From: Lactarius indigo
Lineage: Eukaryota; Basidiomycota; Agaricomycetes; Russulales; Russulaceae
DNA: 64,000 nucleotides
Direction: 5' to 3'
Assembly (NCBI GenBank): GCA_025766275.1
Contig: JAFKAC010000018.1
Location: forward strand, 1-64,000
Position 1 is the first letter of the stretch, and the number at the start of each line of letters is the position of its first letter. The notes beneath the pieces were generated by a model that did no database searches, was not told the DNA's origin, and was given only the letters and a program-made list of their open reading frames with translations. Shown piece by piece: positions 32,631 through 43,006 of the stretch. The position numbers and the translations under genes are program-made.

Positions 32631-33705
32631 ATGTATGTCTTGTCTTGTCACTGGACCAAACCTGGACTATGTGTACTGGAAAGAGCTGGTCTGTGTGTGT
32701 GTGTATGTGGCGTCTTGGACGCCTGTGCACACATTACATCCTGACTCTCAAACATCCAGTATGTCATATATGTCATGTCTTGTCACTGGACCAAACCTGG
32801 ACTATGTGTACTGGAAAGAGCTGGTCTGTGTGTATGTGCGTGGCGTCCTGGACGCCCGTACACGCATCACGCTCTGACTCTCAAACATCCAGTATGTCAT
32901 ATATGTCATGTCTTGTCACTGGACCAAACCTGGACTATGTGTACTGGATAGAGCTGGTCTGTGTGTATGTGTGTGGCGTCCTGGACGCCCGTACACGCAT
33001 CACGTCCTCACTTTCAAACATCCAGTATGTCATATATGTCATGTCTTGTCACTGGACCAAACCTGGACTATGCGTACTGGATAGAGCTGGTCTGTGTGTA
33101 TGTGTGTGGCAGTCCTGGACGCCCGTACACGCATCACGTCCTCACTTTCAAACATCCAGTATGTCATATATGTCATGTCTTGTCACTGGACCAAACCTGG
33201 ACTATGTGTACTGGAAAGAGCTGGTCTGTGTGTATGTGCTGTGGCGTCCTGGACGCCCGTACACGCATCACGCTCTGACTCTCAAACATCCAGTATGTCA
33301 TATATGTCATGTCTTGTCACTGGACCAAACCTGGACTATGCGTACTGGAAAGAGCTGGTCTGTGTGTATGTGTGTGGCGTCCTGGACGCCCGTACACGCA
33401 TCACGTCCTCACTTTCAAACATCCAGTATGTCATATATGTCATGTCTTGTCACTGGACCAAACCTGGACTATGCGTACTGGATAGAGCTGGTCTGTGTGT
33501 ATGTGTGTGGCGTCCTGGACGCCCATACACGCATCACGCTCTGACTCTCAAACATCCAGTATGTCATATATGTCATGTCTTGTCACTGGACCAAACCTGG
33601 ACTATGTGTACTGGATAGAGCTGGTCTGTGTGTATGTGTGTGGCGTCCTGGACGCCTGTACACACATCACGTCCTGACTCTCAAGATCCCTTCCCTGTGT
33701 TAAAC
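32631..33705 (+). repeat. Minisatellite array B, 133-bp units (core GGCGTCCTGGACGCC)
   Basis: Eight cores start at 32709 (variant GGCGTCTTGG), 32842, 32975, 33108 (one-base insertion), 33243, 33376, 33509 and 33642: a near-perfect 133-bp period. Each unit holds CTCAAACATCCAGTATGTC, TCACTGGACCAAACCTGG and GAGCTGGTCTGTGTGTATG segments. Because 133 is not a multiple of three, a long open frame crosses the array by reading successive units in different frames. Confidence 0.95.
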
Positions 33706-33724
33706 TATGTGTCGTGCCTTGTCC

Positions 33725-34135
33725 AACTGGACTAACTTGATGAACAGCAAACACAGAGGGCATACTCACAGAGACAAAGTAGACTGTGGTGAGATATGCT
33801 GGAGTGCTGGAAGCAGAGGTGAGACAGGGATCTTGCAGGTGAAGCAAAGGGAGTCTGGCACACAGCAGTGAGAGAACTGATGATACATTGGAGAAGAGGT
33901 AACATACCTGGCACACAGCAGTGAGAGAACTGATGTGGACAAGGGCGTACAAGCAGTCTACTTATACTGTACAGAGGCGTGACACTACTACAAGAGAAGT
34001 AACTATAGGTCACAGAATACAAGGAGCGCATTGTTCTACAACAGGACAAAGGAGTGTGCATATGGAGAACAAGGCGTATAGAACAAGAAGGGTCCAGACT
34101 GAGATGATATCATAATGACATCACAATAAAGATAT
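33725..34135 (-). repeat. Dispersed LTR-like repeat, copy 1
   Basis: Reverse-complement match to 51485-51910. Read on the minus strand it begins near TGTGATGTCATTATGATATC and carries a TATA-like CAGTATAAGTAG, two direct copies of a CATCAGTTCTCTCACTGC segment, and GTGCCAG. It could be a solo LTR or other transposon end. One end abuts array B. Confidence 0.65.
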
Positions 34136-34779
34136 ATCTAAAGGAAGAACAAAGACGTAGTACAATGACAAGTCCAGAGAAGTCCGCATGATGTCATAGT
34201 ATATGATGTCATAGGTGACGCAATGATAGGTAATAGATTGTACAGATCAAAACAGTATCTAATCTACAGGTCCTATATATCTTATCTAAAGCAGTCCATG
34301 CTGTAAGTCCGGTCCGTGTGAGCCGCTAAGTGCGCAAGGGTCACTTATCAACATAACTTACACAGGCCGGAATGGGTCCATGTGTGCCCCCACAGGATAA
34401 CCATAGTGGCTTACTAGACAAATCGATTACTCAGCCAGGCCAACATTGGTTTGCTTATTTCCACACACCTTGTGGCAGATCAAGTAGAACGTACCGATGA
34501 GCTCACACATCCCGCATATGACTCTATAACTACCTAGGTACTCTAACATATTTTGCAAATTTATGTCAAGTAAACTACGTTCTATCTAACCCATCTTGGC
34601 AATGACCCTCCTGGTCACGGCCTATACCTAAAAAGCACTGTGAAAAAAACAACTGCCCACATACCCCCATGGTTTATAAAGTCTTTGACAGTCAGCGACC
34701 TCATTGCATCTTCTTTCCCCCCATTTGAGCACCTCTCAGGTTTCCCTCAGGCATTCCTCCTTCGTAATCTATTCGAAAA
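34136..34779. other. Spacer and probable promoter region of the 34780 gene
   Basis: Non-coding. Contains two ATGATGTCATAGT-like repeats near 34190-34220. GGTTTATAAAGTC near 34670 is a TATA-like sequence about 110 bp upstream of the ATG. Confidence 0.45.
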
Positions 34780-37589
34780 ATGGCCTTCCCACACAACACA
34801 TTGCCCACCGAGCAGTTCACCCTCGAAGAGTTCACCATCTTGATGGAAGATGCTGCATCACGCGAGCCAATGGAATACATTAACACTGCTCTCTGTGGTC
34901 GATTCCTCATTGATCAAGTACCACACCGTGCCTCCATCAATGCTAGACAAGGGCTCCATCCCCCGGCTATACCACGTTTCACAAGAGACTTTGATTCTGC
35001 CATTGGGGTTACTCGCAACTTGCCTTACACGAGTCCATTCAATGTTTTTCCAGTTGCAAGTTTTAGGGACACCCTTACGAAACCAAACCATGTCAAAGGT
35101 CCAATTTTTTTACCAGATGTGAGTACTGTATATCCTTGGTAACATAGTTGTACTTTGTCCTTACTCCATCGATTCTCAGGGAAAGGTGACCTATGCCCCC
35201 CTCGAGAAAATCCCTAATTGCGCCTTCGGTACTGTCGGGAGTAGGCATCTCACAAGGATATTCTTCCCAAGTCTGTACAGTGCATCTGTGATGCCATGCC
35301 TGCGCCAGGAGCAACTCGCAAAACTCTATGATGACTGCATCTGGCCTGCAGTCATGGAGGTCATACCAACCCAGGCGAGCCATTGGCCTGTCAACTATCA
35401 CAGTGCCATGGTACAATCACAGGATACTGCTGGCCGTCGACACCTTGGCTCTTTGGCAGTCCCTCCTATCTTCCTCGTAGAGTTTTGTACAGCTCTGACA
35501 AATCGTCTGGACGACATCCCCGAATTTGAGATGGCATATTTCGGACATGAACTTAGAGGGCTCAAAGGTGGTACTGCTCATGATGACGAAGGAACACTTC
35601 CTGAAGAAGCCTTCAATACATTCTTTGAGCATGTGGATACAGCACGTATTGACCAAGATAACTGGCTTGTCGACGTTGGACTGGAGGTCTATGATCCGGG
35701 AATGGTCGTTCAATGGTCAAGACACTGCCACCCAGCAATTCTCAGGTACCTGATGCCTTTGTTGAGCGATGCAGAGATAGCGGCATTGCAGAGACGAAAG
35801 ACGTTCCATCTCGACAATGTCTCCCAACTGGATGACTTTGCGGGCTTCCGTTGCGAACCTGGCCCATTCGGGGGGAGGAATGACATCAACTACATCAATG
35901 TCTACACCACAGACAAATGCCCAACATATCAGCTCCACCAAGGTATCTGGAGGCGCCGGAGGTGCAAGGAGCTCTTCCCGAAGATGCTCGAGAAGCTGGT
36001 AGACCAGCTCGAAAAAATGTCGGAGACATACAAGGCTTGTGCTGGTAGCATGGGCCAGAAACCCCAAGAAGGTTGCGCTCGTCTCGAAATTCGCGTCCCA
36101 TTGGTACTCGCCCAAGATGCTCTTAGAAGTGCACCTGAGGACATTATCGCAGGGTGGACTTACACATTGTCGCCAATTATGTGGTGGTGAGATCTTCCGT
36201 CAATTTATGCATGGTCATCCTCATATGATATCTAGGCACTTCAAATATTTTCGCATGGGTGCAATATATACTGCACTGGGTATGTTGATGGAGACACCAG
36301 TCCGATACAGACCGATGCGCTCGTCACTCACCCTTGGTGCCATCCTCATCTACATGTTGAATGCCATCAACTACCGTCCAGCAGAAGGGCGAGCGGAGAC
36401 AGAGCTCACACGAACTTGTTGCTGGAACCTCTACGAAACGGAGCCTCATGAGGATTCTGACCCGGTGCCCATTATGCTGGCCCATGGTCTCTATTTCATC
36501 TCAGGCATCACACTACAGCAAGGAGTTGCTCTGCGAATGGGAGGAGGTGACAGTATTGCCATGGATTCCATTTGCTGGCTGTATGGCATCGCCGATGAGC
36601 AAGACTTCAACATCAGATTCAATGTCAAGTCCTGGCACGGTAATTCACAGGAGAGGAACAAAAACCGCATTCAAAACCGTCGGAAGCATCCTGTAGACAT
36701 ACGGCATGTCGTGGCTGATGAAGAGTTGAAAGCTCGAGATAGGACCCTCAGTGATCAAGGCATTGCCATGATGCCCCTGCCTCAAGAGGCCGGTCCTGAT
36801 ATTGCCCCTCTGGATGTAGATCAGACGGATGAAGGTCAGGGTGGCTCAGAAAGCATCGACGATATCATCGCACGGATCTGGAGGCAGTTCCCTTACGATC
36901 TCCTCGAAAATGCACCCAATCGCAGGTCCAACCGTGAATCAAGCCATCTACTCATGACAAATGAAGAGCGGAAAGAAGCAACCACCAAGATCTTCAAGAA
37001 CACCGACCTTCGGAGGCTGTTCTCTCGAGTGGTAGTCAAGGTCGTGAGTCCCAAGGACTGGGAGAACCTCCAGTTCAGAAGGTTTTTCCCATCAAAGGGA
37101 TTTGTGCCCCCAACACGCTTCCAAAACTTCCCGTATATGCTATACTTTCAATTGTGGAACACTCTGATGGAGAGGTTGACTGAGGATGATTCCAAAATTG
37201 TCCGCAGATCGATTTGGAAAGAATTCAGGACCTTTCAATGGCTCCCATTGACAGACACAGATCGAGTATGGAACACAAAGAAGGTGACGGGACCGCAATG
37301 GACGCACCTCCCATTTGATGACAACAAACCTGTGGTACGAATCGCACTCAATCAGACCCTAGTGCAGGATGCCAATCGGGTTTGGTTGTTTGGGAACAAC
37401 TCCAAGGACAACTCTGATGAGTGTGTAGCAAATTCTGATGAATTTGTGGCACATTCCGATGACTCTGACTGGGGATCGGATTCGGACATAGAAATAGTGG
37501 AAGAGAACCGAGAACATGTGAGTGCTGATGATGAGGGGGGATCAGATATGGAAATAGAAATCGTAGAAGAGTATCATGCACATGCATAA
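34780..37589 (+). CDS. Intact three-exon gene of unknown function, 899 aa
   Basis: Exons 34780-35118, 35180-36186 and 36236-37589 with introns of 61 and 49 nt; total 2700 nt, exactly 900 codons with stop. The start MAFPHNTLPTEQF is the first ATG after a TATA-like stretch. I recognise no domain. Visible features: a probably globular body with repeated Trp/Tyr-rich blocks (INYINVYTTDKCPTYQ, LSPIMWWHFKYFRMGAIYTA), and a strongly acidic Ser/Asp/Glu tail over about the last 70 residues (DSDWGSDSDIEIVEE). No signal peptide or clear membrane helix. It may belong to a lineage-specific expanded family; intact frames across 2.8 kb in a repeat-rich area suggest it is functional or recently so. Confidence 0.85.
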
Positions 37590-37734
37590 AATTATATCCA
37601 TCACTGTGTCACCTTCAAATTTGACCCTTTCTCTCAGCTCGCTAGTCACACACATTTGCAGTGGCACGCTCAACACGGAGCTCCAAGCTTGTCTCCTTTG
37701 TAAACTCGTGATCTGCTCGACCTCAAGAGTCAAG

Positions 37735-39270
37735 ACGTGAGACTTAAGTGTGCACAGGTGTCCAGGATGCCGCTCACACATGCCAGCTCTTTTAGACCCA
37801 CATAGTAGTCCTGTTGAACAAGATACAACACATGACACACTGGAAGGAAGAGACTTCGGCGGTCAGGATGTGGAGTGTGCATAGGCGTCCAGGACGCCAC
37901 TCACACACACTGGCTTTTCCAGACCATGCAGTCCAGTTGGACAAGATAAAACACACATAATAGACTAAAAGGAAAGGATTTGAGAATTAAGACGTGAAGT
38001 GTGCTCAGGCGTCCAGGACGCCACCCTCACATACAGGCTCTTTCCGGTCCATGCAGTCCAGTTGGACAAGACACGACACGCGTGACACATTCATAGAATA
38101 GAACTTTGAAAATCAGGACATGATGTATGCACAAGCATCCAGGACACCATGCATACACACCGGTGATGCATGTTATATCTTGTCCAACAGGACTTCACGG
38201 TCAGAAAGAGCCAAGCGTGTGTGGGTGGCGTCCTGGATTCCTGTGCACACTTCATGTCTCAACCGTCAAGGTTCTTCCTTGACTGTGCTATGCATGTCAT
38301 ATATTATCCAACAGGACTGTGTGGCCTAGAATAGAGCCAGTGTGTGTGAGTGGCGTCCTGGACGCCAGTGCACACATCACATCCCGACTCTCGAAGTCTC
38401 TTCCTTGAGTGCATTATGTGTGTCATATCTCATCCAACTGGACTGTGCAGTCCAGAAAGAGCCTGTGTGTGTGGGGGGCGTCCTGGACGCCTGTACACAC
38501 TTCATGTCCTAACTCTCAGGGGTTTCTTCCTTCCAGTGTGTCATGCATGTCATATCTTGTCCAACAGGACCATGTGAGTTTGAAAGAGTCAGTGTGTGTG
38601 AGTGGCGTCCTGGACGCCAGTGCACACATCACATCTCGACTCTCGAAGTCTCTTCCTTGAGTGCATTATGTGTGTCATATCTCATCCAACTGGACTGTGT
38701 AGTCCAGAAAGAGCCTGTGTGTGTGGGGGGCGTCCTGGACGCCTGTACACACTTCATGTCCTAACTCTCAGGGTTTCTTCCTTCCAGTGTGTCATGCATG
38801 TCATATCTTGTCCAACAGGACCATGTGACTTTGAAAGAGTCAGCGTGTGTGAGTGGCGTCCTGGACGCCTGTACACACTTCATGTCCTAACTCTTGGGGT
38901 TTCTTCCTTCCAATGTGTCATGCATGTCATATCTTGTCCAACAGGACCATGTGAGTTTGAAAGAGTTAGCGTGTGTGAGTGGCGTCCTGGACGCCAGTGC
39001 ACACATCACATCCCGACTCTCGAAGTCTCTTCCTTGAGTGCAATATGTGTGCCATATCTTGTCCAACTAAACTGTGTGGTCCAGAAAGAGCCTGTGTGTG
39101 GGGGGGGCGTCCTGGACGCCTGTGCACACTTCACTCCCTGACTGTCAAGTCTCTTTCTTCCAGTGTGTCATGCGTGCCATTTCTTGCCCAACAGGACTGC
39201 AAAGGTCCAAAAGGGCCAGTATGTGTATGTGTGTGGCATCTTGGATGCTTGTGCACACTCAGTAAAAAAG
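37735..39270. repeat. Minisatellite array C, two oppositely oriented blocks
   Basis: Thirteen cores of GGCGTCCWGGACGCC or close variants. Four in one orientation (near 37757, 37884, 38008, 38134), then nine in the other (near 38227, 38352, 38477, 38603, 38729, 38854, 38980, 39106, 39233), about 125 bp apart. Orientation is read from the flanks (CTCTCAAG, CCAGTGTGTCATGCATGTC, TTGTCCAACAGGAC, GAAAGAG), because the core is itself palindromic. Confidence 0.93.
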
Positions 39271-41176
39271 GAAAAACCAGAATTAGTCATTGGCAGTCCA
39301 GAGTTGTCAGCCATGGGTCGCTGTGAGTCTAGTTCAGGTCAAGCGGCAATCAAAAATTTTGCAAAGTCTGGCCAAGTCAGATGAAAGTCATTTCATAGTC
39401 AGATCTAGTCAGACCTAGAGTCACAGAAAACTGGCGAAAACTGGCAATAGTTAGGGTGAAAGATTGTCTTTTTTCTTACATAATGAAACTTGCCTTACTG
39501 TAATCCGATATTTCGATCATCTGCACAACTCGAAGCTACAATGTCTATTGAATACGACTAATCCTGACAACACCAATGGAAACAAAACAAAACAAAACAA
39601 ACAAAACAAGGCAACAAGGCGGATGGTACTGGAGGCGATGGCTGGGGGAACATGGGCAGCCCACTGGCAGACATAGCATGAGTCTTTCCCTTTACCCTAG
39701 ATACTGCTAGCTCGCTCATCTATTCCTTCTCTTATCTCTCTGGGGCAGAATCCTCTTATGCAAACCATATCGGCGTTGGTATCTGCATTCCTGGGGGCTG
39801 CATCGTCATAGCATCGATATTGGTCTCTGCGTCAGCCTCACCCAGGCCATTCCTATCACCGACCGTTCTTCCAACCATTCCCTCTCCTTCCCTCGAATCC
39901 CTTCAAGCACCGTCTCCAACAACACTCTCAAGACCGGTTTGTTCTCACCAAGCGTGCTGAATGAGGCTCACTCTAAGTCGCAGGAGTAATTCGCGTTGTT
40001 GCTTCTCATCTGGCTGAGGAACCCATGCAATCATCGTACTGGTCCCATGCTCGTCGCGACACCCCATGTCAGTTCCCCAGAGACTTTCCCACAACCATCA
40101 GTAATCATTAATCATCATTGATCCTGGATTCTTTCTTTCTCTACCCATCAGACGACATCTCCACTGTCAACTCTCCTTCTGACATAGGGACTGTTCCAAC
40201 AGTCTCTCCCAGCACGAGCAGAGTGAGCACCGGGAACATTCCGCTACTGGCATCTTTGTCAAGCCCCTCTCTCCTGGCCAGTGAGTTACCGTCTGAGAGG
40301 CCGATAGTTGAACCGCTGTGGCCAATATCTACAACAAGATCCATTAGTTCTGTTCTGCCATCATTTCCTGGTCCTTCTCCCATTGGCCCTCCGGGGTTGT
40401 TGCCGACTATATCGCTATTAACATTAATTACTGAGCCTATGCCAAGCAGCATTTCATCACGCCGTCCTGTGAGTCCTCAAGCCTCCTCGAGCCCCTCAAC
40501 CCTACGTATCTGCCCACACAACTAAAAATCCATGCAGTGACATGCGCAAAGGCCATCCCTGGAAAACCTTCTGACTTTCCTAATTGTGAGAACAGGATGG
40601 TGGACTTACCGATCAAGAAATGCAGTTGTCACCAATTACACTGAAGGAGTTGCTGCGGAGGCGACGCAGGCAGCTAACTTCCTTTCCTTACTGAGAGCTT
40701 CGTATTTCTGGTGTGATGTCTGGGTCAGCGTGTTTTTGGTATCTCATAAGACGCATGTACCTTTCTTGTCCCAGAGTCAACACTGTCCCACACAGCTTTG
40801 AAGCTGGACTTTGTCACGGAATGGTCTTTAAGGTAGTCGCACGCAAAAAGATTCCTAGCAGAAGGGAAATGTCAGAGAGAGGGTAAATGGAAAAAATGAT
40901 CTCATACCGTGCTGTTAGGAGGTTGGGATCTGCAATCATGAGCTTTTTGGACTTCGAACCTTTCGAGGTAGGCATTGCAGCTGAAGACGACACAGCATCC
41001 AGCTCCTTGGCAGGGACTTGAAACAACGGTTTGGGGATCAAAATGCCAGCCCTTTAAATTGTAGTCAGCCATCATTCAATTGAGAACAGAAGTAGGCACG
41101 TACAATGGGTTTACCTGTGAGAAATACAATAAATCAGTCAGTATATGCTAGCTTCGGATGAGAGAATAACTTACAC
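39271..41176. other. No gene supported
   Basis: Contains an AAAAC microsatellite near 39580-39612. A Ser/Pro-rich frame at 40118-40525 and a short minus frame near 40814-41041 are not recognisable. Fragments around 40600-40690 could be old exons but cannot be joined. Confidence 0.4.
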
Positions 41177-41572
41177 TGTCACGGTTCAGTCGGACTGTCT
41201 GTGACTTATCGGGTTCAGTCGTAGCCCAAAGGCAATGGGAAAGCAGAGTCGAGGGTCACAGGTTAAGTGACCAGAGGGAGGGAGAACTTGGCAGGTGAGT
41301 GAGAGGGGAATCTGAAGGTTTAAACAAGTAGACTGTATTCAAGGAGTCAAGGACTAAGAGTAGACAAAGTATTGTACTACTCAGACTACTGGTCTTTATA
41401 CTCTTACAAACTGGTGATTTTTGGAACTCTTTTCTGTGGTTACAAAGACTTGGAAATGAGCTGGCATACAAGAGACGTGGCATGGGTACTGGGCTGGCAG
41501 AAGACTCGGATGCACTGGCAGGGTGACGTGTCACATGTCGTGATGTGATCGCGATGTCACGAGATCGTGACA
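41177..41572 (-). repeat. LTR of the BTB-CCHC element, 396 bp
   Basis: Ends form the inverted pair TGTCACG...CGTGACA, typical TG...CA LTR ends. Most of it is repeated at 51062-51371 with high identity (for example the CTGGTGATTTTTGG and GGCATGGGTACTGGGCTGGC segments). Confidence 0.8.
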
Positions 41573-41608
41573 TAGCCCCCTCTCTCGGTTCATTCGTCCG
41601 CGAATGAT

Positions 41609-42910
41609 TTAGGAACTGCGGTCAGCAGCTTCCCAATCGACGTCATAGGGATACTCGTAGTCGTCTACAGGCTGGGCTTGAACTGAGGTACCGTGCAGAC
41701 GTTGACGTGGGCGCGTGGTGGGTTGAAGAGCCCGGTCAGGGGAAAGTGTCGAGCGCAACCACTCATGAGTGCGCATACTGGTGGTTGAAGTCGAAAGTGC
41801 AGGGCAATTGAACCCATAATAAGGGTGTTGTGGTGAGATGGGGCAATGTCGGCGCTGGGGACACATGGCATGGGGCTGGCGACAAAGTCCCTTGGTGTGC
41901 CCGGGGTTTTGGCAATAGTGACAGCGACGGGGGTTGCGTTGCCTGACCAATTCAACCACGTTGTGCTGTTGCACGGGAGGCCGAATGGAGCCTGTACGGG
42001 AGTTTGGCATGGTCTGCGGACACGGCGTTGCCTCGGCTGCACGTTCGCTGTTGGGGCTTTGGGTAGTGGTACGGTGGGTGTCCGGAATGATCGTGGCCTC
42101 TCCATTGTTGATTGTTTCGACAGTTGTATTGGTAAGACAACCATGCGACATGTTTGGAGGGTTTTGGTGGTAGTGGCGCTGTTCTCGAACTGCGTAGGGG
42201 TGACAACGATGAGCAATTTCATGGTCATGACGAGGGGATTGGTTTCGTGGAACCTGTAGTGGAGAGCGAGTGAGGGTGCTGATGTTCAGAAGCTCCCTCC
42301 AGCATAGGGCCTCGATCTCAGGGAACTGCCACTTCTGTGCCAATCGGAGAATTAGCGTCCATTCTCGGGTAGTGGCCTCGTAGACTGAATAATGCGGGTT
42401 GTAGAAGATCCACATGAGTAGTGTAAACTCCTCGGTTGTTACATCGTTGAGAATGACGTGATAGGGCCCAACGGCAACGCGGGACTCGACAGTGACTGGT
42501 CCCTCATTATCTAAGTCAATGGGTACCTCAGCTGTTGATCCCACAACCTTCCAAAGTTTTCGGAAGTATGGTGACTCGCGTATGAAGAAATAGCTGTGGA
42601 CGTGGAATTCGTGGTCGCTCGTTGTGAATACCGCGTCGGCACTGGGCAGATCGTACAGGGGATGTCGACTGGCAGTTGTTGTTTTGGGCGAAGGGCTGGT
42701 TGGCGCTGGGTTACCGTCCAAGTCGGTGGTCATATTGGCTTGGGTGTAGTCCTCTGTTGTACTATCGTTGTTGGAGGTGGGGGGCAATTGCTCCGGTTCG
42801 AAGGGTGACGTGAAGTCAGGGAGCAGACCCCGGAGAGGATTGTCGAGTACGTTGGAGTGCTCCCTGAGCGTAGGGCTGAGGGTCAACTCCATGCATAGTG
42901 GAGGAGCCAT
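41609..42910 (-). CDS. BTB/POZ-domain protein with CCHC zinc knuckle (Gag-like)
   Basis: 433 aa from ATG 42910; the open frame extends another 31 codons upstream without an ATG. Residues about 85-208 form a BTB/POZ domain of the fungal type (SADAVFTTSDHEFHVHSYFF, SPYFRKLW, TTEEFTLLMWIFYNP, AQKWQFPEIEALC). BTB domains mediate protein-protein assembly. A zinc knuckle C-x2-C-x4-H-x4-C follows at residues 330-343 (CHYCQNPGHTKGLC), a nucleic-acid-binding motif typical of retroelement Gag. The region between is His/Asn/Thr-rich. It lies just upstream of the 3' LTR on the same strand. A capsid-like role with BTB-driven assembly is speculation; a host gene captured by an LTR element is the alternative. 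Confidence 0.72.
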   Translation of the reverse strand: MAPPLCMELTLSPTLREHSNVLDNPLRGLLPDFTSPFEPEQLPPTSNNDSTTEDYTQANMTTDLDGNPAPTSPSPKTTTASRHPLYDLPSADAVFTTSDHEFHVHSYFFIRESPYFRKLWKVVGSTAEVPIDLDNEGPVTVESRVAVGPYHVILNDVTTEEFTLLMWIFYNPHYSVYEATTREWTLILRLAQKWQFPEIEALCWRELLNISTLTRSPLQVPRNQSPRHDHEIAHRCHPYAVREQRHYHQNPPNMSHGCLTNTTVETINNGEATIIPDTHRTTTQSPNSERAAEATPCPQTMPNSRTGSIRPPVQQHNVVELVRQRNPRRCHYCQNPGHTKGLCRQPHAMCPQRRHCPISPQHPYYGFNCPALSTSTTSMRTHEWLRSTLSPDRALQPTTRPRQRLHGTSVQAQPVDDYEYPYDVDWEAADRSS

Positions 42911-43006
42911 GTCTGTTCCGCCTGCATTTTCGACTTGGCTATCGTGCTGGTCTTTATACCTTTGCGCATCGTAGAGGTCCCGTGACCTTATCAGTTTGTC
43001 CAAACC

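Noticed and set aside
32375..33544. 389-codon ORF
   Set aside because: Its first part is a LINE RNase H remnant; the remainder is the 133-bp repeat read in rotating frames, so it is not a single gene.
40118..40525. Ser/Pro-rich ORF of 135 codons
   Set aside because: No domain, no start context, and an equally open antisense frame; composition can explain it.
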